Shown here: piece by piece, positions 31,546 through 43,909 of the stretch | Layout: each line of letters opens with the position of its first letter | How positions within the stretch are numbered: position 1 is the stretch's first letter | From: Cephalopachus bancanus | Lineage: Eukaryota; Chordata; Mammalia; Primates; Tarsiidae | DNA length: 64,000 nucleotides | NCBI GenBank assembly: GCA_027257055.1 | Contig: JAPVLO010000059.1 | Span: 4,588,001-4,652,000, forward strand | Reading direction: 5' to 3' | The notes under the pieces: generated by a model | Told to the model about the DNA's origin: nothing | Databases searched by the model: none | Seen by the model: only the letters and a program-made list of their open reading frames with translations | Program-made: the position numbers and the translations under genes

Positions 31546-32410
31546 TGAACTCACTTCTAAGTCACTTAAGCTTTCCTGCACTGATCCAGGGATACTGATA
31601 CAAGTGGTGCTGAAAAGAAAGCCATAGTTATTTTGTATGTACTTGAAACTGTTTGAACTGAAATATTAGGTAGTAGTTGATTTGCTCATAAAAATGACAC
31701 TATAACATAAATTTCTTTTAAGCAGGTTACACTTAACTGGCCCAGGCTACAAATTCTTATAGTACAGGACCTATCAAGGTATCTCACAGAATTTCTTGCT
31801 CTGAATTCCTTCCAAGACAGGGTCAATACTAGCTTTGTGTGATTTTGGGTGTGTGTGTGTGGGGGGGGGTGATAGGGTAGGAGGCAAATGGAGACCAATA
31901 AACTTTGCTTTTGTCTTAAATGCTTCAGTAAATGAAATAAAATTATGTACACACCAATGATCAAGATTGATTGTTGATCCAGACCAACTGCATGAGCTCT
32001 CTAACCTTTCATTAAACAAGCAGAGTGCTCATTTATTCAGGAAATATTTACAGAGCAGCCACCCTCTGCCCAGCGCTGTATCAGGTCCTCAGGTTTCAAT
32101 GGTCAAAACACACACTCAATCCTTGATCTCACCCGCCAAGGCTAAATCCTAAGGAATCAGGAGAAATAAGGGCTTGTCCCTCAGGGAACTTGCAGTCTAG
32201 ATGGGAAGGAAAGATCATACAGAAAAGCACAAGATAATGTTTAAGAGTTTCAGAGTAGAGAAATTACAGAATATAAAATTCTCATAAGAGAAAGGACCTT
32301 CAGAAACATCAATTTCAGCCAAGTTCAGCAAACACACATCAGAAAGCCACACAAATCATCCCATGCTTCCCTGCCACATCAAGCTCCTAGCAGGAGAGTT
32401 GGGGGCATGG
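31545..32410. other. Unassigned intronic sequence with a GT/G tract
   Basis: At 31848-31870 a GTGTGTGTGTG run passes into ten Gs. The rest has no gene. Diverged LINE-like text 'gcagccaccctctgcccagcgctgtatcagg' lies at about 32055. Confidence 0.5.
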
Positions 32411-32700
32411 ATTTCAGTGGCAAAACGATGTTTAATTCTGGGTTTTGCCACCTGCTAGTTCACATTTACTACTTTTCTCACCACAAATTAATCAAGCTAG
32501 TGTTTACTTAGTCAACTCACTTGTGTCTCACTAGGCAAATGACTACCTTTCCATTCTTCAGCTTTTTCACCTGGAAAATGGGGCCAGTCTCAGCCTCCCA
32601 GGCTTGTGGTGAGAATTAACTGGAATAAGTAAAATATTCACTATAGAGCCTAGCACAGGATGAATGCTCAAGACATGTTAGCTACTGTGATGATTAATTA
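32410..32700 (+). repeat. MIR SINE with a central insert
   Basis: 'attctgggttttgccacctgctag' is separated by about 60 bp from 'aggcaaatgactacc', then 'ttttcacctggaaaatggggcc' and 'agcctagcacaggatgaatgctca'. Confidence 0.65.
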
Positions 32701-32909
32701 TCATTCTTGAGTCATTGCCCATGCTGCTCCCTTAAGAATCCTGCCTATGGGAAAATCTCATATGTATGTATTTTTAAATTTAGCCCACATGCTCCCTTCC
32801 AGGCTCACCTGGGTGGAGTTTGCGATTGCCTCAGAACTCCATTCAGATCATAAGGATGCACATATTATGTTGTGCAGTAGCTATTTATTTAAACACTAGT
32901 GCTCAGAGG

Positions 32910-33155
32910 CAGCGTTATGAGATAGGACTTGAGAACACAGGTCTGAGGTCTAAGAGACTTAGGTTCAGATCCTGATGACAACCACTCCCTTCCAAACTGG
33001 ATGACCCTGGGCAAGTTACTTTCCCTAAGTCTTGACTTCTCATGTACAAATTCATGTAAAAACCTACCTCCCAGGGTTGCCAGAAATGTTTAAAGAAAAT
33101 GGGATATACCTCAAGACTGTAGCATGTTGCCTGGCACAAAAGAAGAGTCAAATGA
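32910..33155 (+). repeat. MIR SINE
   Basis: 'gaggcagcgttatgagatagg', 'aggttcagatcctgatg', 'ctggatgaccctgggcaagttactttccc' and 'gcatgttgcctggcac'. Confidence 0.75.
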
Positions 33156-33179
33156 TAAGGGTCAGACCATGAACTAAAT

Positions 33180-33510
33180 GGCTCCAAGGGCCTGCAGACA
33201 TGGCCTCTGTTCACTCTTGCCTTTGTCTTGTTCACTCTACTCTTTGCTTACTCTGCTGTCTAGCACACTGGCCTCTTTTCTACTTCTCAGATGTGCCAGG
33301 CCCTTCCAGCCTGAGAGCCTCTGCCCTGGCTGTCCCTCCTGCCAGGGACACTCTCCTTCTGGTTTCCCCATGGTTGGTGTTTCAGGGTTCTGCCAGCGTC
33401 TTCCAGGAAGGTCTTCCCCAACCAGTCAGTCTACAGCAGTGTTTCCCAAGCTAATCTCTGCCACGTTGTCCTGGACCCTGTTATCACAGTCAGCACTTGT
33501 CTTCTCTAAG
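33180..33510 (+). repeat. L2 LINE
   Basis: 'ttgcttactctgctgtctagcacactggcctc', 'gatgtgccaggcccttccagcctgagagcctctgccctggctg' and 'ccagggacactctcc' match L2. The two overlapping open frames here are not genes. Confidence 0.75.
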
Positions 33511-33689
33511 ATTAGCTAATTGAATTGAATTGTAATGTGCATGTAGAAAAATATATGTTATGAACACTGGGTGTAAGGAATTCTCACAAAGTGAACTTTC
33601 GCAGGTAAACAATTCATATCAAGAAAAAGAATATCATCAAGACTCCAGAAGCTCTTGCATGTTGCATTGCCCCACTCCAAAGGTGACCA

Positions 33690-33890
33690 CTAGCCTAACT
33701 TCTATTACCATAGATTAGTTTTATCTGTTTTTGGACTTAATATCAATGCAGTCATATATGATGAGACTCATCCATGGGGTAGGAGTAACAATAGCTTACT
33801 TATCTTCATTGCTAAGTAGTATTACATTGTATGACTCTACCGCAATTCACTCATTTTCCTGTTGATGTACATTTGGGCCTTCTTTATTTT
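33690..33890 (-). repeat. Ancient L1M fragment, reverse orientation
   Basis: 'gtttttggacttaatatcaatgcagtcatatatg', 'agtagtattacattgtatgac' and 'tcctgttgatgtacatttggg' are reverse L1 3' sequence, related to the block at 60-770. Confidence 0.6.
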
Positions 33891-34040
33891 AAAATTGTGT
33901 TCACTTTTCATTACTTACGTCTCCACAAGAATGTATGTTTCACAAGTGTAAGAAATTGTCTGTCTTGTTTACTGCTATACTTCTAGTACTTGGCACATGA
34001 TGGCTCTAAACAAATATTTGTTGAATGAATAGATGAACTT
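33890..34040 (+). repeat. L2 LINE 3' end
   Basis: 'ccacaagaatgtatgtttcacaagtg', 'tgtcttgtttactgctatacttctagtacttggcacatgatgg' and 'atatttgttgaatgaatagatgaa'. Confidence 0.8.
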
Positions 34041-34734
34041 ACTGAGGGCTTAATATATACTAGGCACAGTATTAGGCTCTGGAGATATAATATTACCAAG
34101 ACACCATCTTAGCACTTAAGTCTCTTATAGTTTAGTCAGAGATTACATATTTATCTTTGACTTAGCATTCTTTGCTAATTGCATGAGTGAATGAAAACCG
34201 TCTTTAGAAGCTCATAAAAACAGCTAGTCTAAGAATCAGTCTGTGGGACAGAGTTTATCTCTGGGTAATAGTTAACTGGCCTAGATAGGATTAAACCCAG
34301 AAAGTGACCTTGCATGAACATACTAAAATAATTGGCTCAGAGTGGCTGACAGTACAATGCTAAATAAACAAATGGGCTTCAATGAGCTGCTTTACAGAGA
34401 GAACTTTCCTAAAATAGAAGTTCATCTGAAGGCATTTAATATGTATAGAAACCACTTGTGCATCAAGGTCAGAATTCAGAATTGCAGTAACAAATTCCAA
34501 GAACAGAAAACCTGAAAAGATGAAAGGTGATTATTGCACAAGAAAGTACTACAGCAGCGTTTGCAAGAACTATTTAAGCATTCTTGGTTCAGTCTACCTC
34601 ATTAACCAAGTCCTGAAAATTCTCACTGCATTTTGGGCAGTTTGTAATTTCCTGCAGCATTCTGGAGAAGGATGAAATGGGATCTACAGTGAAGAGAAAA
34701 ACCGCATGTTCATAGAGTTGGTCTCAGGGGAGGC

Positions 34735-34975
34735 AATGTTGAAGTCAGAGCAAGCTTAGGCCAAATTCTCACTTTACTGAGAGACCTTGGGCAAGTAGTT
34801 AACTTTGGGTTTTTCCTCTGGAAATAGGGATAGTGCTATCTACTTCAAAGAGTTTTTGTGAGGACTAGAGTTTTTGTGAGGACTAGATAATATATGTGAG
34901 GTACATAGCATAGTATCTAGCATAGAGTAAGCACTCAGTTCATAATAAAAACAATGTAGGAAGTATTATTGCTAT
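34735..34975 (+). repeat. MIR SINE containing an 18-bp tandem duplication
   Basis: MIR core 'agagaccttgggcaagtagttaac' and 3' end 'agcatagtatctagcatagagtaagcactcag'. Within it AGTTTTTGTGAGGACTAG occurs twice head to tail (34851-34868, 34869-34886). Confidence 0.75.
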
Positions 34976-35305
34976 TATTTGGTTTTCCTTTTCTCCTTTT
35001 ACTAATCTTTTTATCTCTTTTCAATGCTGTTTTTTGCTTAGTCTTCTGAAGTTACATTGGGGTATTCCTTATGCTCTTCTTCTCTGGCCCTTTCATTTTT
35101 GAAGCTGCAATGCCAAATACACCTTTTTCTTTTTCAGTTTTTTTTTTTTTTGCAAATATGGGTGGCCATGTGACAGAGGCAGAAAACTATTGGTGGTCTT
35201 CTGGAGAAATGTTTGAAATCCTCATAAAAAGGAGCACATTTCGTGGTATAGCCATTTCCTTTCGTGCTGCCTCCTTCTGCTGAGAATGCAAATATATTAT
35301 CTAGA

Positions 35306-35702
35306 GCAGGGGTCCCCAAACCCTGGGCCACAGACTAGTACTGGCCCATGGCCTGTTAGGAACTGGGCTGCACTGCAGGAGGTGAGTGGGTGGTCAGCGA
35401 GTGGAGCTTTATCTGTATTTACAGCTGCTCCTCATCGCTCATATGACCACCTTAGCTCCATGTTCTGTCAGATCAGTGACAGCATTAGATTCTCATGGGA
35501 GTGCAAATCCTATTGTGAACTGTGCATGTGAGGGATTTAGGTTGTACAGCTCCTTTTCACAATCTAATGCCCTGTGATCAGAGGTAAAGCTGAGGAGGTG
35601 ATGTTAGCAGTGAGGTTTGACTGCATATCCCCCCACCTGGTCCATGGAAAAATTGTCTTCCATGAAACTGGTTCTCGATGCCAAAAGGTTGGGGGCTGCT
35701 GG
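35306..35702 (+). mobile_element. hAT-Charlie (MER1-type) non-autonomous transposon
   Basis: Begins 'caggggtccccaaaccctgggcc' and ends 'ggttgggggctgctg', inverted termini of the CAGGGGTCCCCAACC family. Internal 'attagattctcatgggag' and 'cctattgtgaactgtgcatgtgagg' agree. Open frames across it are incidental. Confidence 0.82.
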
Positions 35703-35704
35703 TC

Positions 35705-37060
35705 TGGGGCCATGGTGTCTATCTTGTGATCATTTAGCAAAAGCTAAAAGCATCACAGAGATGTTGGTCCTTACATTTTTGAGTGACGAACAAATGTTTG
35801 TAAACAACTCTTTGGCTTTCCCAACATGTGAAAAAAATAAATTCCTACTTGTTCAAGCTACTGTGTGTTTTCTCTTACTTGCAACTAAATGCTTTATGGG
35901 CTCTAGGTATGAAAAAAAGCATATTAAGTAAGGTGCTTGTTGGTTAATATGCCTCCTATCACAGCAGCAACTGTATCAGAAAAGAAGGAGGACGTAATGC
36001 TCACCCCAAAAGAAGGAATCTAGAATGGTAGCATTCTAAGCATAGGCAATAGGGAGTAGAAAATTGTCTTTGGGTGTATGAAGATGTTCTGATTATACAT
36101 ATAGTTGAGGTCTTCTCTACTTAAAATATATTGTCAGCATTGCATATTGCAATATAATAATATGAGCTATGCATTTTATTTTAGAAAAGAAATCATTATC
36201 TGGAAAAAAAGAGGGGTTTTAAAAACTCTTCTTTATTGTAGAAAACGGGCAAAAGTATAAAAACAAGTGCTTTAAAAATAATCAGTTAATTCAGAGAGAT
36301 TAGGGCAATGTTTATTCAATTCCTTTTCCTTGATGATATCAAACATTTATATAAGGCAATACATTTTATTTACAAATAAAATGTCCTCTTCCTACAATCA
36401 GATCAAAATATTTTCTACCCTAAATGAAGTCTTACTTTCAGAAAATTTAGAAGCTATATCATCTTAATCAAATATTTATTTACATAAAAATCTTCTTACC
36501 TTTTATATCTTATATATATTTATATAACATACTCTGAAAAGATATTTTAAATGAGTTTTATTCATTTGGCTTAAGAAAGAAATCAAATTGAGAGACTTCA
36601 TCATGGAAAAATATGAATGGCTAATTCTGAAATGGAAGCTGAAGGGGCAAAAAAAGTATTGAAGGTGGAAAGAGTTATGATGAAGTTGTAAGCCTGAACT
36701 TCCCTTTGGAATGTGGTTTCCCAAAATTCAACTATTCAAGTAATTCAAATATTGAAGTAAGAATTCAATTATGAACGTAATACCTTCATGAGAATGCCCT
36801 CCCTAATTATACTATTTTTAATTTTTGCTTTAAATATATTTCAAATCACTTCATTTTTTACTATATCTTATTCTAAGCAATAATATCTGTGAAATCACAG
36901 ACTTTATGTACTAGCTATAGTTAAAATAGATATGTTCCAGCCTCTTGCATAAGTCTACCACATTTTAGGAAGTAATTCTTCAGAAAACAATGTAAAAACC
37001 TGCTATTTATAAAAAGTTCTTGATCATTTAAAAAAATTTAAGGCAGTAGCTGAATATCTT
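35705..37060. other. AT-rich unassigned intronic sequence
   Basis: No gene and no named repeat. Confidence 0.45.
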
Positions 37061-37062
37061 TA

Positions 37063-37248
37063 AGTTAATTACTACTTTAAAAATTAACTCTAAAGTTTTA
37101 AATTATTAAATACTAGAAAGAACAATCAGTCCCGTTATTCCTAAAGACCTATTTGGGCAGGAGAGAAAGATATAAGATGGCCACATGATACTACCACAAA
37201 GAGTTCAATGACCTAAAGGAAAGTGAACTTGGAGACAGAATTTGAGCA
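37063..37248. repeat. Direct repeat copy A (186 bp)
   Basis: Nearly identical to 39367-39561. By hand alignment about nine substitutions and one 9-bp indel separate them. Both start 'gttaattactact' and end 'gacagaatttgagca'. It is not a repeat family I recognise. Confidence 0.88.
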
Positions 37249-37505
37249 TTGAGATGAAATTTTATGAGAAAAAAAATTATCTAGTAGAAGAAGAAAAAAT
37301 AGGAAAAATGCATCTAGAGGATGAGTCAGATTGAAGGTGGAATGAGAGGAAGAAAAGAATCAAAGGGGAGAAAAAGAAGAGAAGGAGAAGGAGGTCTACA
37401 TTTTACTCCTACACCCATATAGCATCTTAAAAGTTGTCTTTTACTAGGACAAGTAGTCTACCTTTGAACCCATTGATTACAGTCTTTAAAAAATAAGAAT
37501 ATGGA

Positions 37506-37798
37506 GCCGGCTCGGTGGCTCAGCCTGTAATCCCGAACCTTTGGGAGGCTGAGGTGATTGGATTGCCTGAGTCCGCGGGTTCGAGACTCGCCTGGGCAGC
37601 GAGACCTCATCTCTACAATACATCAAAAAATCAGCCGGGCGTGGTAGCGCATGCCTGTAATTCCGGCTACTCGGAAGGCTGAGGCGGAAGGATCGCCGGA
37701 GCCCAGCAGGTCGAGGCTGCGGTGGCAGGGAGCGGCCACTGCACTCCAGTCTGGGTGACAGAGTGAGACTCCAATTCAAAAAAAAAAAACAAAAAGCA
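37506..37798 (+). mobile_element. Lineage-specific Alu, full length
   Basis: Starts 'gccggctcggtggctcagcc' and ends in an A-rich tail. Flanks 'aagaatatg' at 37495-37503 and 37806-37814. It has few differences from the 24.0 kb copy. Confidence 0.93.
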
Positions 37799-37869
37799 AC
37801 AAAAAAAGAATATGTTTTTCTAATTTGGAGGTATCCGGGCAGTATTCCCTTAGATTCTTCTGACAGGTA

Positions 37870-39060
37870 GTCAAATAAGGAGTTTTAGACCCAAAGGTCT
37901 AATTAAGAGTTTACATGTTGCCAATTTTTGGTTTCAAGTTTCCTTACACTCTTAAAAATTATTGAGGACTTCAAAAAGATTTTGTTTATACAAGTTGTAT
38001 TATATCTATGAACACATACTGTAGTAAATATTAAAACTGGGAAGTCTAATATATTTATTAATTCACTAAAAATAACAATAATAAACTAATTGCATGTTAA
38101 CCTAAATAACCTAAAATAAGGAATATTTGAATAGCCTTTTCAGATAAATGTGCATAGTTTTCCTTGATACTACACCAAAGCTCAAGTGGTGGTATTTTCT
38201 TTAAAGTTAGCTGCAGTATAAAATTGGAAATCCTATCAATGAACTTTTTATGCTTGATTACATTAAAATCCATTGGTCTATCTTGCTCTTTGAAGAATCT
38301 TTCACTTATGCATTTTTTAAAAATCATACATTGGTCATATCAAACTATGCAAATATTCTAAATGTTAACATTTTATTTTACAGTATACAAAAATCATACT
38401 TCTTAATGTCACCATTGATATCATCAAAAAGTCTTTAGGTATCAAGAAACTGTCCAGCTTATGTTGGTGGATTGAAATCTCAAATTTTGTCATTGGCAAA
38501 AAATACTGTCAGTTGTTTTTCTTGATAGCAACCTCCCTCCATTTGTTTTCTAGAAAAAAATCTGCAAAATACCTAAATTTGTCTGTTAGCTTTTTTTTCA
38601 AATTAAAATGGCATTTCATTTTTTTTTTTAAAAACCTAGCATGGTTGACAACTCAATCATACAAGTTCCTTCCCATGAGAACACCATTGTCCTTCGATAT
38701 ACAGGCTAAGTGCTGTATATGGGCTTTTATTTTCATTATATAGAATATTAAAGGGAAGATAGGCAAGGATCACAATTTAATAAAATAACAAACCTTACTG
38801 CTTCATCAAGAAAAGAATTCAGTGGAGTTGCAAGTCTTTAGCAGTGAGTGTGTGACTGTGAGGAATACAGTGATTACTAGTACGGTTTGGCACAGCTGCC
38901 TTGGTTTGTGCAGTCTTACTTACCATTGCTTTTGCACCATTATTGCAAGGATTAACACAGTGAGGAAAAACAGCAGATCATGTTTTAGTATTATTAGGAA
39001 AATCACCTTGCAGTCCCCCGGGGCATATAGACTACATGTTGACAATGACTGATCTAGTGA
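37870..39060 (-). mobile_element. Degenerate hAT-Charlie transposon with transposase remnant
   Basis: Plus-strand text 'cttaaaaattattgaggacttcaaaaag', 'tattaattcactaaaaataacaataataaac' and, at the far end, 'agtattattaggaaaatcacc...cagtcccccgggg' follows the noncoding ends of large Charlie elements. The minus frame at 38097-38327 reads IPPLELWCSIKENYAHLSEKAIQIF, which resembles the C-terminal hAT dimerisation block of Charlie/ZBED-type transposases. The rest of the coding region is broken by stops and frameshifts, so no active transposase is expected. Confidence 0.6.
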
Positions 39061-39069
39061 ATCAACAGA

Positions 39070-39360
39070 GCTGACCAGCTACTAATGCCACAGAGCAGTT
39101 AGGAGGAGAGTGGTAGGGTATAATATTGAGAGCAGAGCATAAGAATAGAATAGGCAAGAAAAGAGCATCGCACAGGGCCTTGCATGCCACCATGAAGAGT
39201 TGGGATTTAGTTCAAAGTATGATGGGAAACCATTGACATGTTTTGTACGGGACAGTGACGTGATTTAAAAGCATGCAAAATCAGGAAATGGGTTGAGTCC
39301 TGGGGGCCAGAATCCGCAGAATGTTTCATGCAATCTGTGACACCTGAGGAGAAGAGGGTC
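39070..39360 (+). repeat. Ancient LINE-derived repeat fragment
   Basis: 'gagcatcgcacagggccttgcatgcc', 'gggatttagttcaaag' and 'gggaaaccattgacatg' resemble the pattern at 18.7-18.9 kb. Confidence 0.45.
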
Positions 39361-39366
39361 CTGAAT

Positions 39367-39561
39367 AGTTAATTACTACTTAAAAAACTAACTCTTAAGT
39401 TTTAAATTATTAAATACTAGAAAGAACAATCAGTCCTGTTATTCCTAAAGACCTATTTGGTCAGGAGAGAAAGAATAAAGAGATATAAGATGACCACATG
39501 ATACTACCACAAAGAGTTCAATAACCTAAAGAAAGGTGAACTTGGAGACAGAATTTGAGCA
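39367..39561. repeat. Direct repeat copy B (195 bp)
   Basis: Partner of 37063-37248, same orientation, with a 9-bp insertion in an AAAGA-rich stretch at about 39470. The 2.1 kb between the copies holds an Alu and the hAT remnant. Confidence 0.88.
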
Positions 39562-39564
39562 GGA

Positions 39565-41190
39565 GAGATTAGTGTCTCTCAGTTTGCAGAGGCAGGACTA
39601 TCTGGGAAAAGAGGAAGGAGGGAGGTAGGGATCATGAGAGACCAGGAGGGCATTCTAGGGTGGAGGTACAAAATGAGTGAGGAAAGAGAGATGAGAGAAT
39701 GTGGGACCTGTGTGGAGAACACAGCAAGGATCTCTTTTGTCAATTTATAATCTATACCCTGCTGACTCACAAACCAAGGATTAGAGGCAGCTCTGAATAT
39801 GAGCAGGTACAACAAGGCAGTCCAAAAATAGAGTCATAACTACCGGAAATGAAACAGCAGATAGTTCCATTTGGCTGGAGCCCAGATTAAAAAGACCAGC
39901 ACAGCAACATACGAAGTCACCAAACACCATCTTGGGTCTTGTGAGGTTTAATAGTGAACTTATCAGTAGCAATTATTTCCAGAGAAAAAAATTGAATAAA
40001 ATCTGATGCAATCTATGTATAGGTTATGCATGACTCTTTAATGTAACATCTCACAAACTGTGACCATGAGCTTCACTGTAATTGATTTAGATAAGAACAT
40101 TGACTTGTCAGTCATGAGCAGGGAAAGAAGGTACAAGTGACCAGCAGTACTTTTCGGGGGTGGAGTGGGTGGGAGGGTGGGGCTGGAGTAATGTGGAGAC
40201 CCTGACTGGATCCAGAATGGCAGAGAGTAGAAATGAGACCAAGTCATTTTGAAGGTGACCTGCAACTGGGACATGAGAAAACACAAGTGCAAACCCTAAT
40301 GTAAACTAATCATGTATCAGTATTGGCTGGCTCATTATTTGTAACAAATATATCAGGTGAATTCAAGGTGTTAATAATAGGGGAATCTGTGTTATGGGGA
40401 GGGGGTATAGAGAATAGATGGGAGCTCTCTGTACTTTCTGCTCTAAAAAATAAAATGTATTAGTTAAACACACAGATGCATACATACATACATGCAGACT
40501 GAGATCTTCTATAAAGGGAACCAAATATAGCAGCACACACACTGCAGGCCTAGCTAAGAATGTCCAAGGGAAAATAGAAAATCCTGCCATTCTAGCTTGT
40601 CCTGAAGCTCAGAAGCAGCAGAGAGTAAAAGGTCACAGTGTTTGTGAGTTCCATTGTTCAATGTCTTAACATTTTACAGCAACATGAGACAGCTGTATGA
40701 CACAGGTTTTAGATACCTTTGTGCATACACAAATGAGTTCTGGCTCATTAAAATGATACTTATCATTGACTCAATTCTCCCCCTGTGATTTTATATTATT
40801 GATAACTTAAAGACATCAGCAATTTAATTACTCTTGCTCCATTTGACAGAGAGATAGTTTCGGTTCCTCTTAGAAGCAGCAGAGAGGGTGAACTCCCTTC
40901 AAACTGACCGAGACCACTTGTCCTATCAACAGACAAGCAGTGTCTATTTTATGCATTGGTAAGCATGAGGCGATACTTCATGGACTATTACCGAAATAAT
41001 TTTGAGGAAAGCTTTTTTTCCCCTGTAATATTTGTCTGTAACTGAAACACAATAAACTTTTTATGCGTATCTAGAACATTGCCTCTATGGTTGGTTAATA
41101 ATAGTTCTAATTTCATTTTTTTTTTTTTGCTATTAATGCTATTTAATAGTCTCTCTTGTCTTCTTTCCTTACTTTCTCCATTTGGCAAAA
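39565..41190. other. Unassigned intronic sequence
   Basis: No gene. A G-rich patch lies at 40155-40190, and the short open frames have no recognisable domains. Confidence 0.45.
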
Positions 41191-41194
41191 CCTT

Positions 41195-41310
41195 ACTTGT
41201 CTATCAAAATGCTATTTTAGATCACTTCTTTCTGATGGCTCTTCCTGGCCCCTGAATGGTATCTCCTTTGTTAGAACTCTCTCACCTTTGACATAGCATT
41301 TATTACTGTA
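41195..41310 (+). repeat. L2 LINE fragment
   Basis: 'gatggctcttcctggcccctgaatgg' and 'agaactctctcacctttgacatagcatttattactg' match L2 internal 3' text. Confidence 0.6.
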
Positions 41311-41314
41311 TTGA

Positions 41315-41525
41315 TGTAAAGCATGAACTTTAATGTGTGTCTTGCATTAGCATTATCCACGAAGCTTGCAGAAAATATTGATGCCTGTGGACTCACCACA
41401 GACCCACTCACTTAAAATGTCTGGGGATAGAGATCCAAGAATGTACAAGTATAGAAACTTCACAAGCATTTCTGATGCACAAAGTTGAGTGAGCCACTGC
41501 TAAAGATGCTGATTAAATAAACTGA
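41315..41525 (+). repeat. MER5-like hAT element
   Basis: 'gcattagcattatccacgaagcttgcagaaaatattgatgcc', 'gtctggggatagagatccaagaatg' and 'agccactgctaaag' follow the MER5 order. Confidence 0.55.
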
Positions 41526-41911
41526 ACTGTATTGTATTTTTATAAAAGATTAAATGTATTTTCTATTCTCTTTAGCATGAGTTGAATACGCTGCAACTTC
41601 TATATGTGAACTAGAGAGTAGATTCATCAATGCATTTTCAGAAGACTAAACTAGAACTCAGTAGATGGTACGGGAAAGAAGATTTAGGGGTAACATAAGG
41701 ATGAACTATTATTTGGAACTCTTTAAAAGTGAAATAGGTTGCCATTTGATGCAGTTCCTTGTCATTGAGAGGATTTGCTTGTTGAGAAGGGATTCATCGT
41801 TGAACTAAGAACTAAATAGACAATGTGGCCCCTTATACTTAAAATGTAAAATACTTTGTTCCACATGAGATTTTTCCAAACAGAAAAATTATCTAAAACT
41901 TGAAAATACAG

Positions 41912-42132
41912 GCTAGCTATATGGTGAGACACTATCTCTTTAAAACAAAATTTAAAATTAGTCAGCCATGGTGGTGTATAGTTCCAGCTACATGGGAGGA
42001 TGAGGCAGGAGGACCACTTGAGCCCAGGAGTTGGAGGCTTCAGTGATCCATGCACTCACTGCACCACTGCACTCCAGCCTGGACAACAAAGTGAGATTCA
42101 TCTCTAAAAAATAAATAAATAAAGTTAAAAAG
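41912..42132 (+). mobile_element. 5'-truncated old Alu with perfect 15-bp target-site duplication
   Basis: Flanks 'aacttgaaaatacag' at 41897-41911 and 42133-42147 are identical. The Alu starts in the left arm and ends in (AAAT)n. The right arm is J/S-like ('gcccaggagttggagg'), not the private type. Confidence 0.92.
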
Positions 42133-42607
42133 AACTTGAAAATACAGATAAAAGATGAATGTGTCACCTTTTTTGATAAAGGGCATTGTCTAAAAAGCCT
42201 GCCCAGCGATCATCTCATTCTCCAGAAAAATTAGGTTTTTTTGGCTTACTTTTTTCAATTGATTAGGGTCCAGACACTGTGAAGCTAGAAGTTATAGAAT
42301 ATTAATAATTTGCAAGTGATTTCCAATCTGGTAGAAAAAAAGATAACCCCCAAAGTTACAGCTTCATTGAACTAAAGAACATTAACTGATTTTAAATATA
42401 ACTTAGCAAATGTATTTTAGCATTCCTTTGCTGGCTGGCTATATAAATCTCTCACTCTCTTCTGTTCTTTGATCCAACTTTTCCATCTTGCTAGTGCCAT
42501 TAATGAGTTAAACAGGTCTTTGATAACTGCTTATTATATATTTACATGAATGTCATGTCTTTTACTTGTGAAAAGTATACTTTGACATTTTATATAGAAC
42601 TTACAGG

Positions 42608-42894
42608 GCCGGGCTCGGTGGCTCAGCCTGTAATCCCACACCTTGGGAGGCTGAGGTGAGTGGATTGCCTGAGCTCGCGGGTTCCAGACCCGCCTGGGCA
42701 ACTTTGTGAGACCTCATCTTTACAATAAATCAAAAAATTAGCCGGGTGTGGTAGCGCATGCCTGTAGTTCCAGCTACTTGGAAGGCTGAGGTGGAAGGAT
42801 CTCCGGAGCCCAGCAGGTGGAGGCTGCGATGGCCAGGAGTGGCCACTGCACTCCAGTCTGGGTGACAGAGTGAGACTACAACTCAAAAAAAAAA
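42608..42894 (+). mobile_element. Lineage-specific Alu, full length
   Basis: Starts 'gccgggctcggtggctcagcc'. Flanks 'agaacttacagg' (42596-42607) and 'agaacttccagg' (42895-42906) differ by one base. Confidence 0.94.
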
Positions 42895-42909
42895 AGAACT
42901 TCCAGGGTT

Positions 42910-43895
42910 TGGCAGTTAAGTGCTATTCAATAAATTGTTAGTCCTTATCTATCTCTCAGGACTCAGTTTCTATATTTATTTATTTCTTTTAGTTGAGCTG
43001 ATACCCTTAGGGTCCAATCTGCTTCATGATCTGTGACTCTCTGGTTGCTAATGTGAATGAGACCTATTGAGATAAGCAACAGCTCTGTGCAGGAGATGTG
43101 TTTTCTGAGGTGACAGGACACACATTCCTGTATTCACATAAAACACAAATGGGAGGCTTGTCCCAGGGCAAATTCCACAATCTCTCTCAGAAATGTCTGC
43201 TGCCCTGAGGGCTCACAGCAGACAAAGCTACCAGCTCTCTTGCTGCCAGATATAAGAGAAGTGAATCACTGGAAGGAGAGACTTGAGGCCATGTCAGGAT
43301 GTGTATTCCATTGACATATTGTCTATTGACACACTCCCAGTTAGAAATATGGAAGCCACTCCCACACAAACCTCCTTTCAAAGAATAAGTGGCTTTGAAG
43401 TTGGAAATGGAAGCCCAGAGAAGGGTAGAAGTGCTGAATCAGTCTTCTGGGCCTCTGACATATCAGCAGAGAAGGGACAATATCATACTGAACATCTAGC
43501 ATGGGCAGCCAAGAATTCTGGAGCAGAAATAGAAAGGGAGCAAAGTGAGGCAAGTCTTCTGAAGAGAGCAAGTTAAAGTCTGCTGGGTAGGCAGGGAGAG
43601 AAAACTGGTCCTGGGACATGCCAGTGATTATGTGGGGAGGGTGGGGGGAAGCTGGCAGTTGGAGTGATTGAAGATGTTTCAGGGAAGCCAGTACCAAAAA
43701 CCAACCAGATAACAAGCTGGCAGGGGTGATATGGATGTTGCATATTCCAAGTCTGCCTCTCAAAAACCAGCTTTGGAAGCTAACCTCTTAATTTTTTAAA
43801 AATAATAAAAAATGAGAGTAGGCCTTTTCCACTTTACTGCAATTCATCATTTGCATTTGGTTCCCAGAGTCCTCACAATTAGATTGAGACTTTTG
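42910..43895. other. Unassigned intronic sequence
   Basis: No gene. The longest frame (43341-43763, minus) is a chance frame with no domain and no exon context. Confidence 0.45.
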
Positions 43896-43909
43896 AGTTC
43901 TAAGAAGCT

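Noticed and set aside
33178..33519. 113-codon open frame
   Set aside because: The sequence is an L2 fragment; the frame is fortuitous and overlaps another open frame of similar length.
38097..38327. Functional host gene derived from a hAT transposase
   Set aside because: The frame is short, the rest of the transposase is disrupted, and there is no promoter or exon evidence.
43341..43763. 140-codon minus-strand frame
   Set aside because: No recognised domain, no conserved splice context, and no similarity to CADPS or another protein I know.
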